Shown: positions 7,022-13,965 of the stretch, piece after piece
How the letters are laid out: every line of letters begins with the position of its first letter
Position numbering within the stretch: position 1 is the first letter of the stretch
Assembly: GCA_029862935.1 (NCBI GenBank)
Contig: JAOTWK010000020.1
Coordinates: forward strand, 1 to 20,716
Reading direction: 5' to 3'
Length of the DNA: 20,716 nt
Origin: Gemmatimonadota bacterium
GTDB lineage: Bacteria; Gemmatimonadota; Gemmatimonadetes; Gemmatimonadales; GWC2-71-9
Position numbers and translations under genes: made by a program
Notes under the pieces: generated by a model
Told to the model about the DNA's origin: nothing
The model's database searches: none
What the model saw: only the letters and a program-made list of their open reading frames with translations

Positions 7022-8308
7022 ATGCATCGACGAATCCTGATCTCTTTACCAGTGGCGCTTGCGGTGAGCATTCCTCTCGCCGCAGCCAACGCGCAGGACG
7101 CCGGGGCGTCTCAAGCTCAGGGTTCGTTCGTGTTCCTCGACTGCCATACACGGCTCTGTGACTTCAGCCACTTCCGGCGGGAGATCACGTTCGTCAATTG
7201 GGTCCGCGACCGTCAGGACGCGGACGTGCATCTTCTCGTGACACAGCAGGGGACGGCCGGTGGCGGGTCGCGGATCACCCTGACCCTCTTCGGGTTGCGG
7301 GAGCTGCAGGGTCGCTCGGACACGCTCCACGTGGTCACTGCCGCCGACGACTCGTACGAAGAGGAGCGAGCCGCGCTGACCCGTGCCCTTGCATTGAGCC
7401 TGATCCCCTATGTTTGGCACTCCGACGTCTTCCAGCGACTCTCGCTCGACTACACCCCCGCGGTCGATCGGCCCGGCGGCGGCGTGACCGAGAACATCCG
7501 CGACCCCTGGAACTACTGGGTGTTCCGCACCGGTGTTGGCGGCTCTGTAGAGTCTGAGAGCCAGGAGCGGTTCCTGTCCGGCGATATCAGGATGGATGCC
7601 AGCCGGATCACTGAGGATCTCAAGCTCGAGCTCGAGATCGACGTGGAAGGCAATCGGTCGGAGTTCGACTTCGTCGACGAGGCGGAGGGCATCGACACGA
7701 CGTACGTCAGCGTCCGTACCTTCTACGGCTTCGAGGGCCTGGCCGCATGGAGCATCGGCCGGCACTGGTCGGCCGGCGGTCTGGCCGATGTCAGCCGGTC
7801 GAGCACCCGCAACACGGACCTCCGGATGGAGGCAGGACCCGCGATCGAGTACAACATCTTCCCTTACGAAGAGTCCACCTGGCGCCGGTTCACGCTCCGC
7901 TACGCGGTGGGCGTGGCGGCGTTCAACTGGGCAGACACAACCATCTTCGATCGGACCTCCGAGGTACATCCAGTCCACGTGTTCGAGATAGAGATCGGGG
8001 TTCAGCAGCCGTGGGGGACAATCCGCGGTTCACTCGACGCCTTCCAATACCTTCACGATCTGAGTAAGCACAGCATCAGCGTGGGCGGACATATCGGAGT
8101 GCGTGTGGTAAGGGGCCTCGAATTCCAGATTGGCGGCAACTTCTCCCGCATCAAGGACCAGATATACCTCTCCAAGGAGGGGCTCACGTCGGATGAGGTC
8201 CTCCTCCAACAACGTGAGCGCGGGACGGATTACCGGTTGGGGCTTGACCTTGGGCTGAGCTTCCGGTTCGGCTCCAAGTTCGCCAACGTGGTGAATCCCA
8301 GGTTCTAA
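7022..8308 (+). CDS. Unassigned outer-membrane beta-barrel protein
   Basis: 428 aa from ATG 7022. A TTG 30 nt upstream is possible, but the signal peptide fits the ATG. Residues 1-25 are a signal peptide ending ANAQ. Residues ~35-160 look like a periplasmic domain beginning FLDCHTRLCDF (Cys41 and Cys46 may form a disulfide), then FVNWVRDRQDADVHLLVT. From ~170 (NYWVFRTGVGG) to the end, alternating polar/hydrophobic strands with Gly and aromatic residues indicate a beta-barrel. The protein ends in NPRF; a terminal Phe is the usual BAM recognition signal. I recall similar hypothetical proteins in Bacteroidota and Gemmatimonadota but cannot name a function. The ribosome-binding site is weak. It could be a barrel with a small secreted domain for surface binding. 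Confidence 0.7.
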   Translation: MHRRILISLPVALAVSIPLAAANAQDAGASQAQGSFVFLDCHTRLCDFSHFRREITFVNWVRDRQDADVHLLVTQQGTAGGGSRITLTLFGLRELQGRSDTLHVVTAADDSYEEERAALTRALALSLIPYVWHSDVFQRLSLDYTPAVDRPGGGVTENIRDPWNYWVFRTGVGGSVESESQERFLSGDIRMDASRITEDLKLELEIDVEGNRSEFDFVDEAEGIDTTYVSVRTFYGFEGLAAWSIGRHWSAGGLADVSRSSTRNTDLRMEAGPAIEYNIFPYEESTWRRFTLRYAVGVAAFNWADTTIFDRTSEVHPVHVFEIEIGVQQPWGTIRGSLDAFQYLHDLSKHSISVGGHIGVRVVRGLEFQIGGNFSRIKDQIYLSKEGLTSDEVLLQQRERGTDYRLGLDLGLSFRFGSKFANVVNPRF

Positions 8309-8356
8309 CGAGGCGGCCGCTCCACTTCGCCAAGATGTCCTGACGATGATGATGAG

Positions 8357-8381
8357 CCACAGATCAGGAACGCATCTGTGG
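8357..8381. other. Perfect 8-bp hairpin in the gap before the MOSC gene
   Basis: CCACAGAT (8357-8364) and ATCTGTGG (8374-8381) are perfect inverted repeats with a 9-nt loop. No T-run follows, so it is not a classical terminator. It could be an mRNA-stabilising hairpin at the end of the barrel transcript or an operator. Confidence 0.35.
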
Positions 8382-8432
8382 GCGCCCCAGCAGCGGCATC
8401 GCGCCTGGTTACACCACTGGATAAGTTGGGAC

Positions 8433-8888
8433 ATGGCCCCAACCGAGAACTCCGACGCACGTCTCGACGCCATCTGGATCAAACGGGCACACCGCGGTCC
8501 GATGGACGCGGCCCAGCGGGTCTCGCTCGAGCGCGGACAAGGCATCACCGGCAATGCGGACCAGGGTGGCAAACGACAGGTGACCGTGATCGACGGGGAT
8601 CTGTGGGACTCGCTGCAACACACCCTCCACCCCGACGTAGAACCTTCGATGCGTCGCGCCAATCTCTTGGTGCGTGGCGTTCGGCTCGCGGACTCGCGCG
8701 GGCGAATTCTGAGGATTGGTGATTGCCGTATTCAGCTCCTCGGCGAAACCAAGCCCTGCGAGCGGATGGACGCTGCTCACGCCGGTCTGCGCGCAGCTCT
8801 GATGGCCGACTGGGGCGGTGGTGCCTTTGGGGAGGTGCTGGACGGCGGCGAGATCACCGTGGGCGACGCGGTGGAGTGGGAAGCCTGA
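8433..8888 (+). CDS. MOSC-domain protein
   Basis: 151 aa from ATG 8433. The frame is open back to ATG 8346, but that extension is His/Trp-rich and unlike the family, whose members start close to the LDAIWIKRAHRGPMD segment seen at residues 11-25. Other family features: GQGITGNADQGGKRQVTVID (35-54), RANLLVRGV, and the signature GETKPCERMD with the conserved Cys109. MOSC domains occur at the C-terminus of molybdenum-cofactor sulfurase and in standalone proteins thought to carry sulfur to metal centres or to reduce N-hydroxylated compounds with Mo cofactor. This is the small standalone type, so its substrate is unknown. The ribosome-binding site is poor, leaving some doubt about the exact start. 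Confidence 0.82.
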   Translation: MAPTENSDARLDAIWIKRAHRGPMDAAQRVSLERGQGITGNADQGGKRQVTVIDGDLWDSLQHTLHPDVEPSMRRANLLVRGVRLADSRGRILRIGDCRIQLLGETKPCERMDAAHAGLRAALMADWGGGAFGEVLDGGEITVGDAVEWEA

Positions 8889-8911
8889 AAGTTGCCGGCG
8901 GCACGAACTGA

Positions 8912-9078
8912 GACGGCGGCAGAAGCGGCAGGATCTGCCGGGCAGGAGGAACAGACGAGTCGACTCTGACGACTGGGACGACTTAGACAACGAGCGACGA
9001 CCGGCACAGGGAACAGCCGATAGCTGAAGGCAGATGGCAGATGGCTAACAACTGAGAACTGAGAACTGATGACTGAAT
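8912..9078 (+). repeat. Mosaic of CGGCAG, GACGACNNN and heptamer tandem repeats running into msrB
   Basis: Degenerate CGGCAG units (8912-8946) are followed by 9-nt GACGAC-type units (8968-9000). Nine heptamers in strict register follow (9016-9078): GCCGATA, GCTGAAG, GCAGATG twice, GCTAACA, ACTGAGA twice, ACTGATG, ACTGAAT. The ATG of msrB (9069) is the last three bases of the eighth unit. The CGGCAG-then-GACGAC order repeats that at 3390-3443. Confidence 0.8.
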
Positions 9079-9461
9079 CCTCTGACTGGAAGTCCAAACT
9101 CACACCGGAGCAGTACCGCATCACCCGCAAGAAGGGCACGGAGGCGCCTTTCAGCGGGGAGTATGTCGACTGCAAGACACCCGGTACGTACCGCTGCGTA
9201 TGCTGCGGGAACCAGTTGTTCTCCTCGGACACAAAGTTCGACTCGGGCACGGGATGGCCCAGCTTCTACGCCGCCGCCGCCACAGGTGCGGTTCGCATGG
9301 AGGCGGACAACAGCCTGTTCATGCGCCGCACCGAGGTGCTGTGCGCCTCGTGCAATGCGCACCTCGGACACGTGTTCGATGACGGACCGCAGCCGACGGG
9401 GAAGCGCTACTGCATCAACTCCGTGGCCCTCGATCTGGATCCCGAAGACTCGACCACCTGA
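9069..9461 (+). CDS. msrB: Peptide-methionine (R)-S-oxide reductase MsrB
   Basis: 130 aa, a full-length single-domain MsrB. It reduces methionine-R-sulfoxide in proteins using thioredoxin. Seen: [26 protein letters not shown] at the start, structural zinc ligands in [11 protein letters not shown] (Cys43, Cys46) and CASC (Cys92, Cys95), substrate-pocket GTGWPSFY (60-67), GHVFDDGP, and the catalytic Cys115 in RYCINSVAL. No signal peptide is visible, so it is probably cytoplasmic. The start codon sits inside a heptamer repeat array and has no recognisable Shine-Dalgarno sequence. It ends 20 nt before the biotin ligase gene. Confidence 0.95.
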   Translation: MTESSDWKSKLTPEQYRITRKKGTEAPFSGEYVDCKTPGTYRCVCCGNQLFSSDTKFDSGTGWPSFYAAAATGAVRMEADNSLFMRRTEVLCASCNAHLGHVFDDGPQPTGKRYCINSVALDLDPEDSTT

Positions 9462-9481
9462 GCCGCCGCCCTCACGATTGC

Positions 9482-10414
9482 ATGATTGTCTACACCGATA
9501 GCATCGAATTCGCGGATAGCCTCTTCTCCAATGGCCGAGCGACGTGGGGTCCGGCGACGTTCACCGAAGCCACGCGCCTTCTTGGCCACCAGTTGTTTGG
9601 CGATCAGCCCGTGTCCTGCCGGGAACTCGATCCCGTCGAGCCGTTCACGATCCTATTCGCAACCAAGACGGCATCGCAGTCGCAGTACGACATCCTGACC
9701 GGTCTCGGCGGCGCGGGAACGGCGCTGCCCGGTGCTGTGTTGTGTCTTGCCGGCTCGGGTCGCGGATTCCACGGCCAGCGAGGACGCCCATGGTCGGCAT
9801 CAGAGGGGAATGTGCATCTGTCGGCACACTTCACCCTGCCCGTCTCGGCCCACACCACCGTGCCGGACTTCACCGCGCTCGCAGCCGTGTCCGTGGTCGA
9901 CACGATTGACGGCATCGACGACCTTCACGGGCGCGCTGGGATCAAGTGGGTGAACGACATCTTGATCGATGGCGCAAAGGTGTGCGGGATTCTCGCTGGC
10001 ACAGATACCAGTGGAGCCCATGTCAGTCGGGCCGTCATCGGCATCGGCCTCAACGTCGAGAATGTCCCGACGATAGCGCCCACACCGTTCGTGCCAAAGG
10101 TGGCTGCGCTGCGAACGTTTACCTCCGACGCCGCGTGCAACCGCGCGCACGTGCTGACGTCACTGTTGGCGATCTTGGGACGGAACTACCTCACGCTCAT
10201 CGGCAGCAATCCCACATCACTTGTGGATCGATACCGTGACCGGTCGTTGATCATTGGCAGTCACGTGACGATCTGTGCTGACAGCTCCGATGACCAGCCA
10301 GTCGTTCTTGCGAGCGGGCGGGCAGAGGCCCTCGGCGATCAACTCGAGCTGTACATCGGCGGAGTGAAGCAACCCTTCGCCCATGGCCGAGTGATCCTGG
10401 ACCCTCGACGCTGA
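9482..10414 (+). CDS. birA: Biotin-[carboxyl carrier] protein ligase, BirA catalytic-domain type
   Basis: 310 aa from ATG 9482. Biotin ligases make biotinyl-AMP and transfer biotin to a Lys on carrier domains. Seen: the nucleotide/biotin loop GRGFHGQRGRPWSASEGN (93-110; canonical GRGR.GR.W.S..G), the catalytic-lysine motif GIKWVNDILIDG with Lys155, GILAG, and GIGLNV (187-192), then a small C-terminal beta domain. There is no N-terminal winged helix, so it is not a DNA-binding repressor. Residues 1-88 are longer than usual before the GRG loop and contain a divergent first half of the BPL fold. It lies upstream of, and on the same strand as, the biotin-dependent decarboxylase genes, whose alpha subunit carries an EAMK site. 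That makes this subunit its likely target, alongside any acetyl-CoA carboxylase carrier. Confidence 0.88.
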   Translation: MIVYTDSIEFADSLFSNGRATWGPATFTEATRLLGHQLFGDQPVSCRELDPVEPFTILFATKTASQSQYDILTGLGGAGTALPGAVLCLAGSGRGFHGQRGRPWSASEGNVHLSAHFTLPVSAHTTVPDFTALAAVSVVDTIDGIDDLHGRAGIKWVNDILIDGAKVCGILAGTDTSGAHVSRAVIGIGLNVENVPTIAPTPFVPKVAALRTFTSDAACNRAHVLTSLLAILGRNYLTLIGSNPTSLVDRYRDRSLIIGSHVTICADSSDDQPVVLASGRAEALGDQLELYIGGVKQPFAHGRVILDPRR

Positions 10415-10550
10415 CGGCGCATGGATTCGCGGCACTCTTGCACTACCCACCGACGCTTGCGCAAAACCGGCCTTCACTGCCTATTCAAGATCTCGGATAT
10501 GTGGGCTGAGCGGTTGTTTGTCGGGAGCGGTACGGGAACGGGAGAAGCTC

Positions 10551-10763
10551 ATGGGATCGCCTGACATCGTCATCGTCTGCGTTTCCGCCTTCATTGCCGT
10601 CTTTCTGCTTCTTACCGTGCTCGCGCTCGTCATGCGCACCCTCATCTCCGTATTCCCCCAGCTCACCGGTGGCAGTGACGTTGCGGTCCTGGCGGCCGTC
10701 TCCGCAGCGGTAGCGGCTGCCTATCCAGGAGCTAGGATCACGAACATCGAGGAGCAACGATGA
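10551..10763 (+). CDS. oadG: Sodium-pump decarboxylase gamma subunit (OadG family)
   Basis: 70 aa. ATG 10551 has GGGAGAAG just upstream; a TTG 33 nt earlier is less likely. One membrane helix (about residues 6-28, IVIVCVSAFIAVFLLLTVLALVM) is followed by a short cytoplasmic tail with Ala-rich SDVAVLAAVSAAVAAAYPG, the usual OadG pattern. The gamma subunit anchors and stabilises the alpha/beta complex at the inner membrane. The final Cys/His zinc ligands of some OadG proteins are not seen. Its stop overlaps the next start (ATGA at 10760-10763), indicating translational coupling with the alpha subunit. Confidence 0.82.
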   Translation: MGSPDIVIVCVSAFIAVFLLLTVLALVMRTLISVFPQLTGGSDVAVLAAVSAAVAAAYPGARITNIEEQR

Positions 10764-12610
10764 TCTTCAGCGAGAAGCCCAAGAAGATCCGGGTGATGTT
10801 TACGCCGTTCCGGGATGGTCTGCAAAGCTCATTCGGCGGGAAGGTCCGCCTGAACGACTTTTTACCAGCTATGCAACTCTCCGTCGAGGCCGGCATTCGC
10901 CATTTCGAGTTCGGGGGTGGAGCCCGGTTCCAGGCACCGTTGTTCTACCTCGGGGAGAATCCATTCGAAGACATGGAGAAGATGCGGGAGGCAGTAGGGC
11001 CGGACGTGGACCTCCAAATTCTCACGCGCTCGGTCTCTGGCGTCACGCTCACCACACAGTCTCCCGAAGCCCTCGAGCTCCAGGCCAAGCTGATGAAGCA
11101 GGCCGGCACGACGTGGGACCGCAACTTCGACTACATGAATGACGTGAGGAACCTCGTCAAGACCGGGAAGCCGATCGTCGACGCGGGCATGCATCACCAG
11201 GTGGCTATTGCCTTGATGGGGTTGCCGTTCGAGTCCGACAAGGTTCATACGCCAGCCTTCTACATCGACATTGGCCGGAGGCTACTCGAGAGCGACGTGC
11301 ACATCGACAGCATCGTGCTCAAGGACGCGAGTGGCACGACAGATCCCAAGACCATTTACGACACCGCCGTCGGCCTGCGGAAGATCATGCCGCCCGAAAT
11401 GCCGCTGTGGATGCACACCCACGACACGGCGAGTACCGCGGTCTCGTGTTACATGGCTGCCATTGCGGGCGGTGCCGATGGTGTCGACCTCTCAGTGCGA
11501 CCATTGGCGAGCGGTACCGTCCAACCCGACGTGCGGTCGCTCGCCCATGCGCTCAAGGGCACCGGCTACTCGCTCGATCTCGATGTCTCGAAGATCGGGA
11601 AGATCGAGAAGCTGCTGACCGATCTCCTCGAGGACTATGCCTTCAACCCGACCACGACCACCGCTGACGCCCGCGTGCTTGGGTTTCCCATGCCGGGAGG
11701 CGCGATCGGGCCCAACGTGCACATGATGGAGAAAGCCGGGATCCTGGATCGGTACAGTGAGGTCCTGTCGGAGTTCCCAGTCGTTGTGGAGGCCGGCGGT
11801 GCCTGGACCAGTGTGACCCCTGGGAGTCAACAATACTGGCTGCAGGCCTTCAACAACGTGCTCTACGGCAGGTGGAAGAAGATCGACCCGGGATACGGCA
11901 AAGCCGTGCTCGGGTATTTCGGCAAGACCCCACTTCCGCCCGACGTGAACGTGGTCAAGATCGCGTCGGAGCAGCTGGACTTGGCGCCATTCGACGGCGA
12001 CCCGCTCGAGGCCGCGCCCAAGAACATCGAGCCGGCCAAGCACGCACTCGAAGAACGCGGGCTGCCTGTGACGGATCGCAACATCTTCCTCGTGCTGGCA
12101 TCCATGGTACCCAACAAGAAGTTGGAGGTGAACGAGGGCATCCGGCTGCTGACGGGGAAAGCGAAGATCGACATTCCACTCAAGAAGAAGCCCGAGGAGT
12201 CCAAGCCGGTACCGGCAGCTGCGGCAGCCACTCCGGTCGCGGCGCCGATCGCGGGGCCAATGACGTCCCGCTGCACGGTGGAAGAAAACGGCACTAAGCG
12301 CACTTTCGTGATCACGCTGGAGCCCACCACTGCTGGCGGCGCTCCCTCGTCCGCGCCGGCCGCGGTTGCCTCGGCCACCGCTACGGCACCGGGCACACCC
12401 GTGTTCTCCACCTTCGCAGGATCGGTCGAGGTCGTAGACATCCGAGTCAAGGTCGGCGACCCGGTGATCCGGGGTGGCGTCATCGCGCAGGTCGAGGCGA
12501 TGAAGGCGACGCACGACATCAAGGCTCCGTGTGACGGCACCGTGACGGAGATCAAGGTCAAGATCGGCGACGAGATCGACTCCTCGCATCCTATCATGGT
12601 TATCGCCTAG
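10760..12610 (+). CDS. oadA: Oxaloacetate decarboxylase-type alpha subunit (carboxyltransferase plus biotin carrier)
   Basis: 616 aa. The carboxyltransferase barrel comes first: FRDGLQSSFG (17-26, where Asp19 is the expected metal ligand; canonical LRDxHQS), FDYMNDVRNL (123-132), the carbamylated-Lys region VLKDASGTTDP (Lys188), and metal-binding HTHDT (His219, His221). A PYC_OADA conserved helical region follows (about 295-470), then an Ala/Pro linker (485-550), and a C-terminal biotin-carrier domain with VEAMKATHD (Lys582 biotinylated). The known reaction moves CO2 from oxaloacetate to biotin and releases pyruvate; the beta subunit then decarboxylates biotin and exports Na+. The N-terminal motif and residues 88-165 differ from typical OadA, so a related 2-oxo acid or pyruvate carboxylase B-type role is possible. 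Cytoplasmic face of the complex. Confidence 0.88.
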   Translation: MIFSEKPKKIRVMFTPFRDGLQSSFGGKVRLNDFLPAMQLSVEAGIRHFEFGGGARFQAPLFYLGENPFEDMEKMREAVGPDVDLQILTRSVSGVTLTTQSPEALELQAKLMKQAGTTWDRNFDYMNDVRNLVKTGKPIVDAGMHHQVAIALMGLPFESDKVHTPAFYIDIGRRLLESDVHIDSIVLKDASGTTDPKTIYDTAVGLRKIMPPEMPLWMHTHDTASTAVSCYMAAIAGGADGVDLSVRPLASGTVQPDVRSLAHALKGTGYSLDLDVSKIGKIEKLLTDLLEDYAFNPTTTTADARVLGFPMPGGAIGPNVHMMEKAGILDRYSEVLSEFPVVVEAGGAWTSVTPGSQQYWLQAFNNVLYGRWKKIDPGYGKAVLGYFGKTPLPPDVNVVKIASEQLDLAPFDGDPLEAAPKNIEPAKHALEERGLPVTDRNIFLVLASMVPNKKLEVNEGIRLLTGKAKIDIPLKKKPEESKPVPAAAAATPVAAPIAGPMTSRCTVEENGTKRTFVITLEPTTAGGAPSSAPAAVASATATAPGTPVFSTFAGSVEVVDIRVKVGDPVIRGGVIAQVEAMKATHDIKAPCDGTVTEIKVKIGDEIDSSHPIMVIA

Positions 12611-12622
12611 CCAGCGGCGCCG

Positions 12623-13744
12623 ATGAACACCGTCACCGAGCTGCTGCGACAGTCCGGACTCGTCAACCTGACTGTCGGCAACCTCGCCATGTTTGTCGTG
12701 GCGGCAGTGCTCATCTACCTCGCCATTCGCAAGCAATACGAACCCCTGCTGCTCATTCCCATCGGCTTTGGGGCCTTGCTGGCCAATCTGCCACTTGCCG
12801 ACATGGGTTCCTATGGCGAGGGGATCATTGCGTTGATCTACGAGAATGGTATCCGCACGGAGCTCCTCCCACCGCTGATCTTCCTGGGCGTGGGCGCCTT
12901 GACGGACTTCCGCCCACTCTTGGGCCGCCCTCTCACGTTTCTCTTGGGCGCCGCCGCGCAGTTCGGCATCTTCGCGGCAGCATTGATCGCGGCATTACTG
13001 CTGGGCTTCACACCCCAGGAGGCCGGGGCCATCGGGATCATCGGCGGCGCCGACGGGCCGACGACGATTTTTTTGGCCTCTCAGCTGGCCCCGCACCTGC
13101 TTGGTCCCGTGGCGGTAGCGGCCTACAGCTACATGTCGCTGGTTCCGATCATTCAACCGCCGATCATGCGGCTCCTCACGACGCAGGCTGAGCGTCAGAT
13201 CGACATGCCACAGGCAATTCCCGTTTCCCAGACTGCGGTGATCCTGTTCCCGGTCGTCACCGGCGTCATCGCGTCGCTGGCAGTACCGACGAGCGCGCCG
13301 CTCATCGGCATGCTGATGTTCGGCAACTTGCTGCGCGAGTCCGGTGTCACGGAACGGCTCCGGAAGACCGCCGGCGGATCGCTCATCGACATCGTCACCA
13401 TCTTCTTGGGCGTGGTGGTGGGAGCCACCATGGACGCGGAACACTTCATCACCTTCCAGACGATTCTCATCCTGGTCTTGGGGGCGGTCGCGTTCTCCTT
13501 CAGCACGGCCGGCGGTATCCTCTTCGCCAAAGGCCTGAACCTGTTCCTTCGGCACAAGATCAACCCCTGCATTGGGGCCGCCGGCGTATCGGCAGTGCCG
13601 ATGTCCGCACGGGTGGTGCAGCGCTTCGTATCGGAAGCAACGGACGGGCGTGTAAACCCGCTCATGCCTGCCATGGGCCCCAACGTCGCTGGTGTCATCG
13701 GCTCCGCCGTAGCTGCTGGCGTGTTCCTCACGCTTCTGGGCTGA
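12623..13744 (+). CDS. oadB: Na+-transporting decarboxylase beta subunit (OadB family)
   Basis: 373 aa, starting 12 nt after the alpha-subunit stop. Very hydrophobic, with about nine or more membrane segments plus re-entrant loops. Signatures: GNLAMF near the start, FLGVGALTDFRPLL (87-100), the key motif GIIGGADGPTTIF with Asp144 (equivalent to the Na+-binding Asp203 of Klebsiella OadB), GNLLRESGV (234-242), SAVPMSARV (323-331) and NPLMPAMGPNVAGVIGSA (345-362). It decarboxylates carboxybiotin on the alpha subunit and couples this to Na+ export across the inner membrane. It is shorter than Klebsiella OadB at the N-terminus but otherwise complete. A sodium gradient from this pump fits a marine or saline habitat (inference). 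Confidence 0.93.
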   Translation: MNTVTELLRQSGLVNLTVGNLAMFVVAAVLIYLAIRKQYEPLLLIPIGFGALLANLPLADMGSYGEGIIALIYENGIRTELLPPLIFLGVGALTDFRPLLGRPLTFLLGAAAQFGIFAAALIAALLLGFTPQEAGAIGIIGGADGPTTIFLASQLAPHLLGPVAVAAYSYMSLVPIIQPPIMRLLTTQAERQIDMPQAIPVSQTAVILFPVVTGVIASLAVPTSAPLIGMLMFGNLLRESGVTERLRKTAGGSLIDIVTIFLGVVVGATMDAEHFITFQTILILVLGAVAFSFSTAGGILFAKGLNLFLRHKINPCIGAAGVSAVPMSARVVQRFVSEATDGRVNPLMPAMGPNVAGVIGSAVAAGVFLTLLG

Positions 13745-13895
13745 CCGCCAGATCGTCATACTCCTGCCAACGTGAAGACCTTTTCAATGGGTCTTGTGGC
13801 TCGCATGAACTCGTTCTGAGTACTCTTCATGGTTGCGTATTCCCCTGCCGATCCGTCGTCGGCGATGGTCACGGATGCGGAGGGTGAGTGAGGGG

Positions 13896-13959
13896 GAGTT
13901 GCCGGTCGTAAGGACCGCAGCCAAGGCGGGCTGATGGCCCGCCAAGACTCGAGGAGGGG
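13896..13959 (+). promoter_or_regulatory. Candidate structured leader (three-way junction) ahead of malic enzyme
   Basis: In the 221-nt gap after oadB, a closing stem GAGTT (13896-13900) with GACTC (13946-13950, one G-U pair) can enclose two hairpins. These are CGGTC/GACCG (13903-13907 with 13913-13917) and GGCGGGC/GCCCGCC (13925-13931 with 13937-13943, loop TGATG). The closing stem abuts the Shine-Dalgarno GAGGAGGGG (13951-13959). I do not recognise a known riboswitch. The rest of the gap shows only a weak hairpin at 13775-13795. Confidence 0.35.
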
Positions 13960-13965
13960 TGATCC

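Noticed and set aside
11492..12736. Minus-strand open frame of 414 codons opposite oadA
   Set aside because: Low-complexity basic/acidic composition and complete overlap with a motif-rich gene.
13775..13795. Hairpin AAGACC/GGTCTT after oadB as a terminator
   Set aside because: Only six pairs with a 9-nt loop and no T-run after it.
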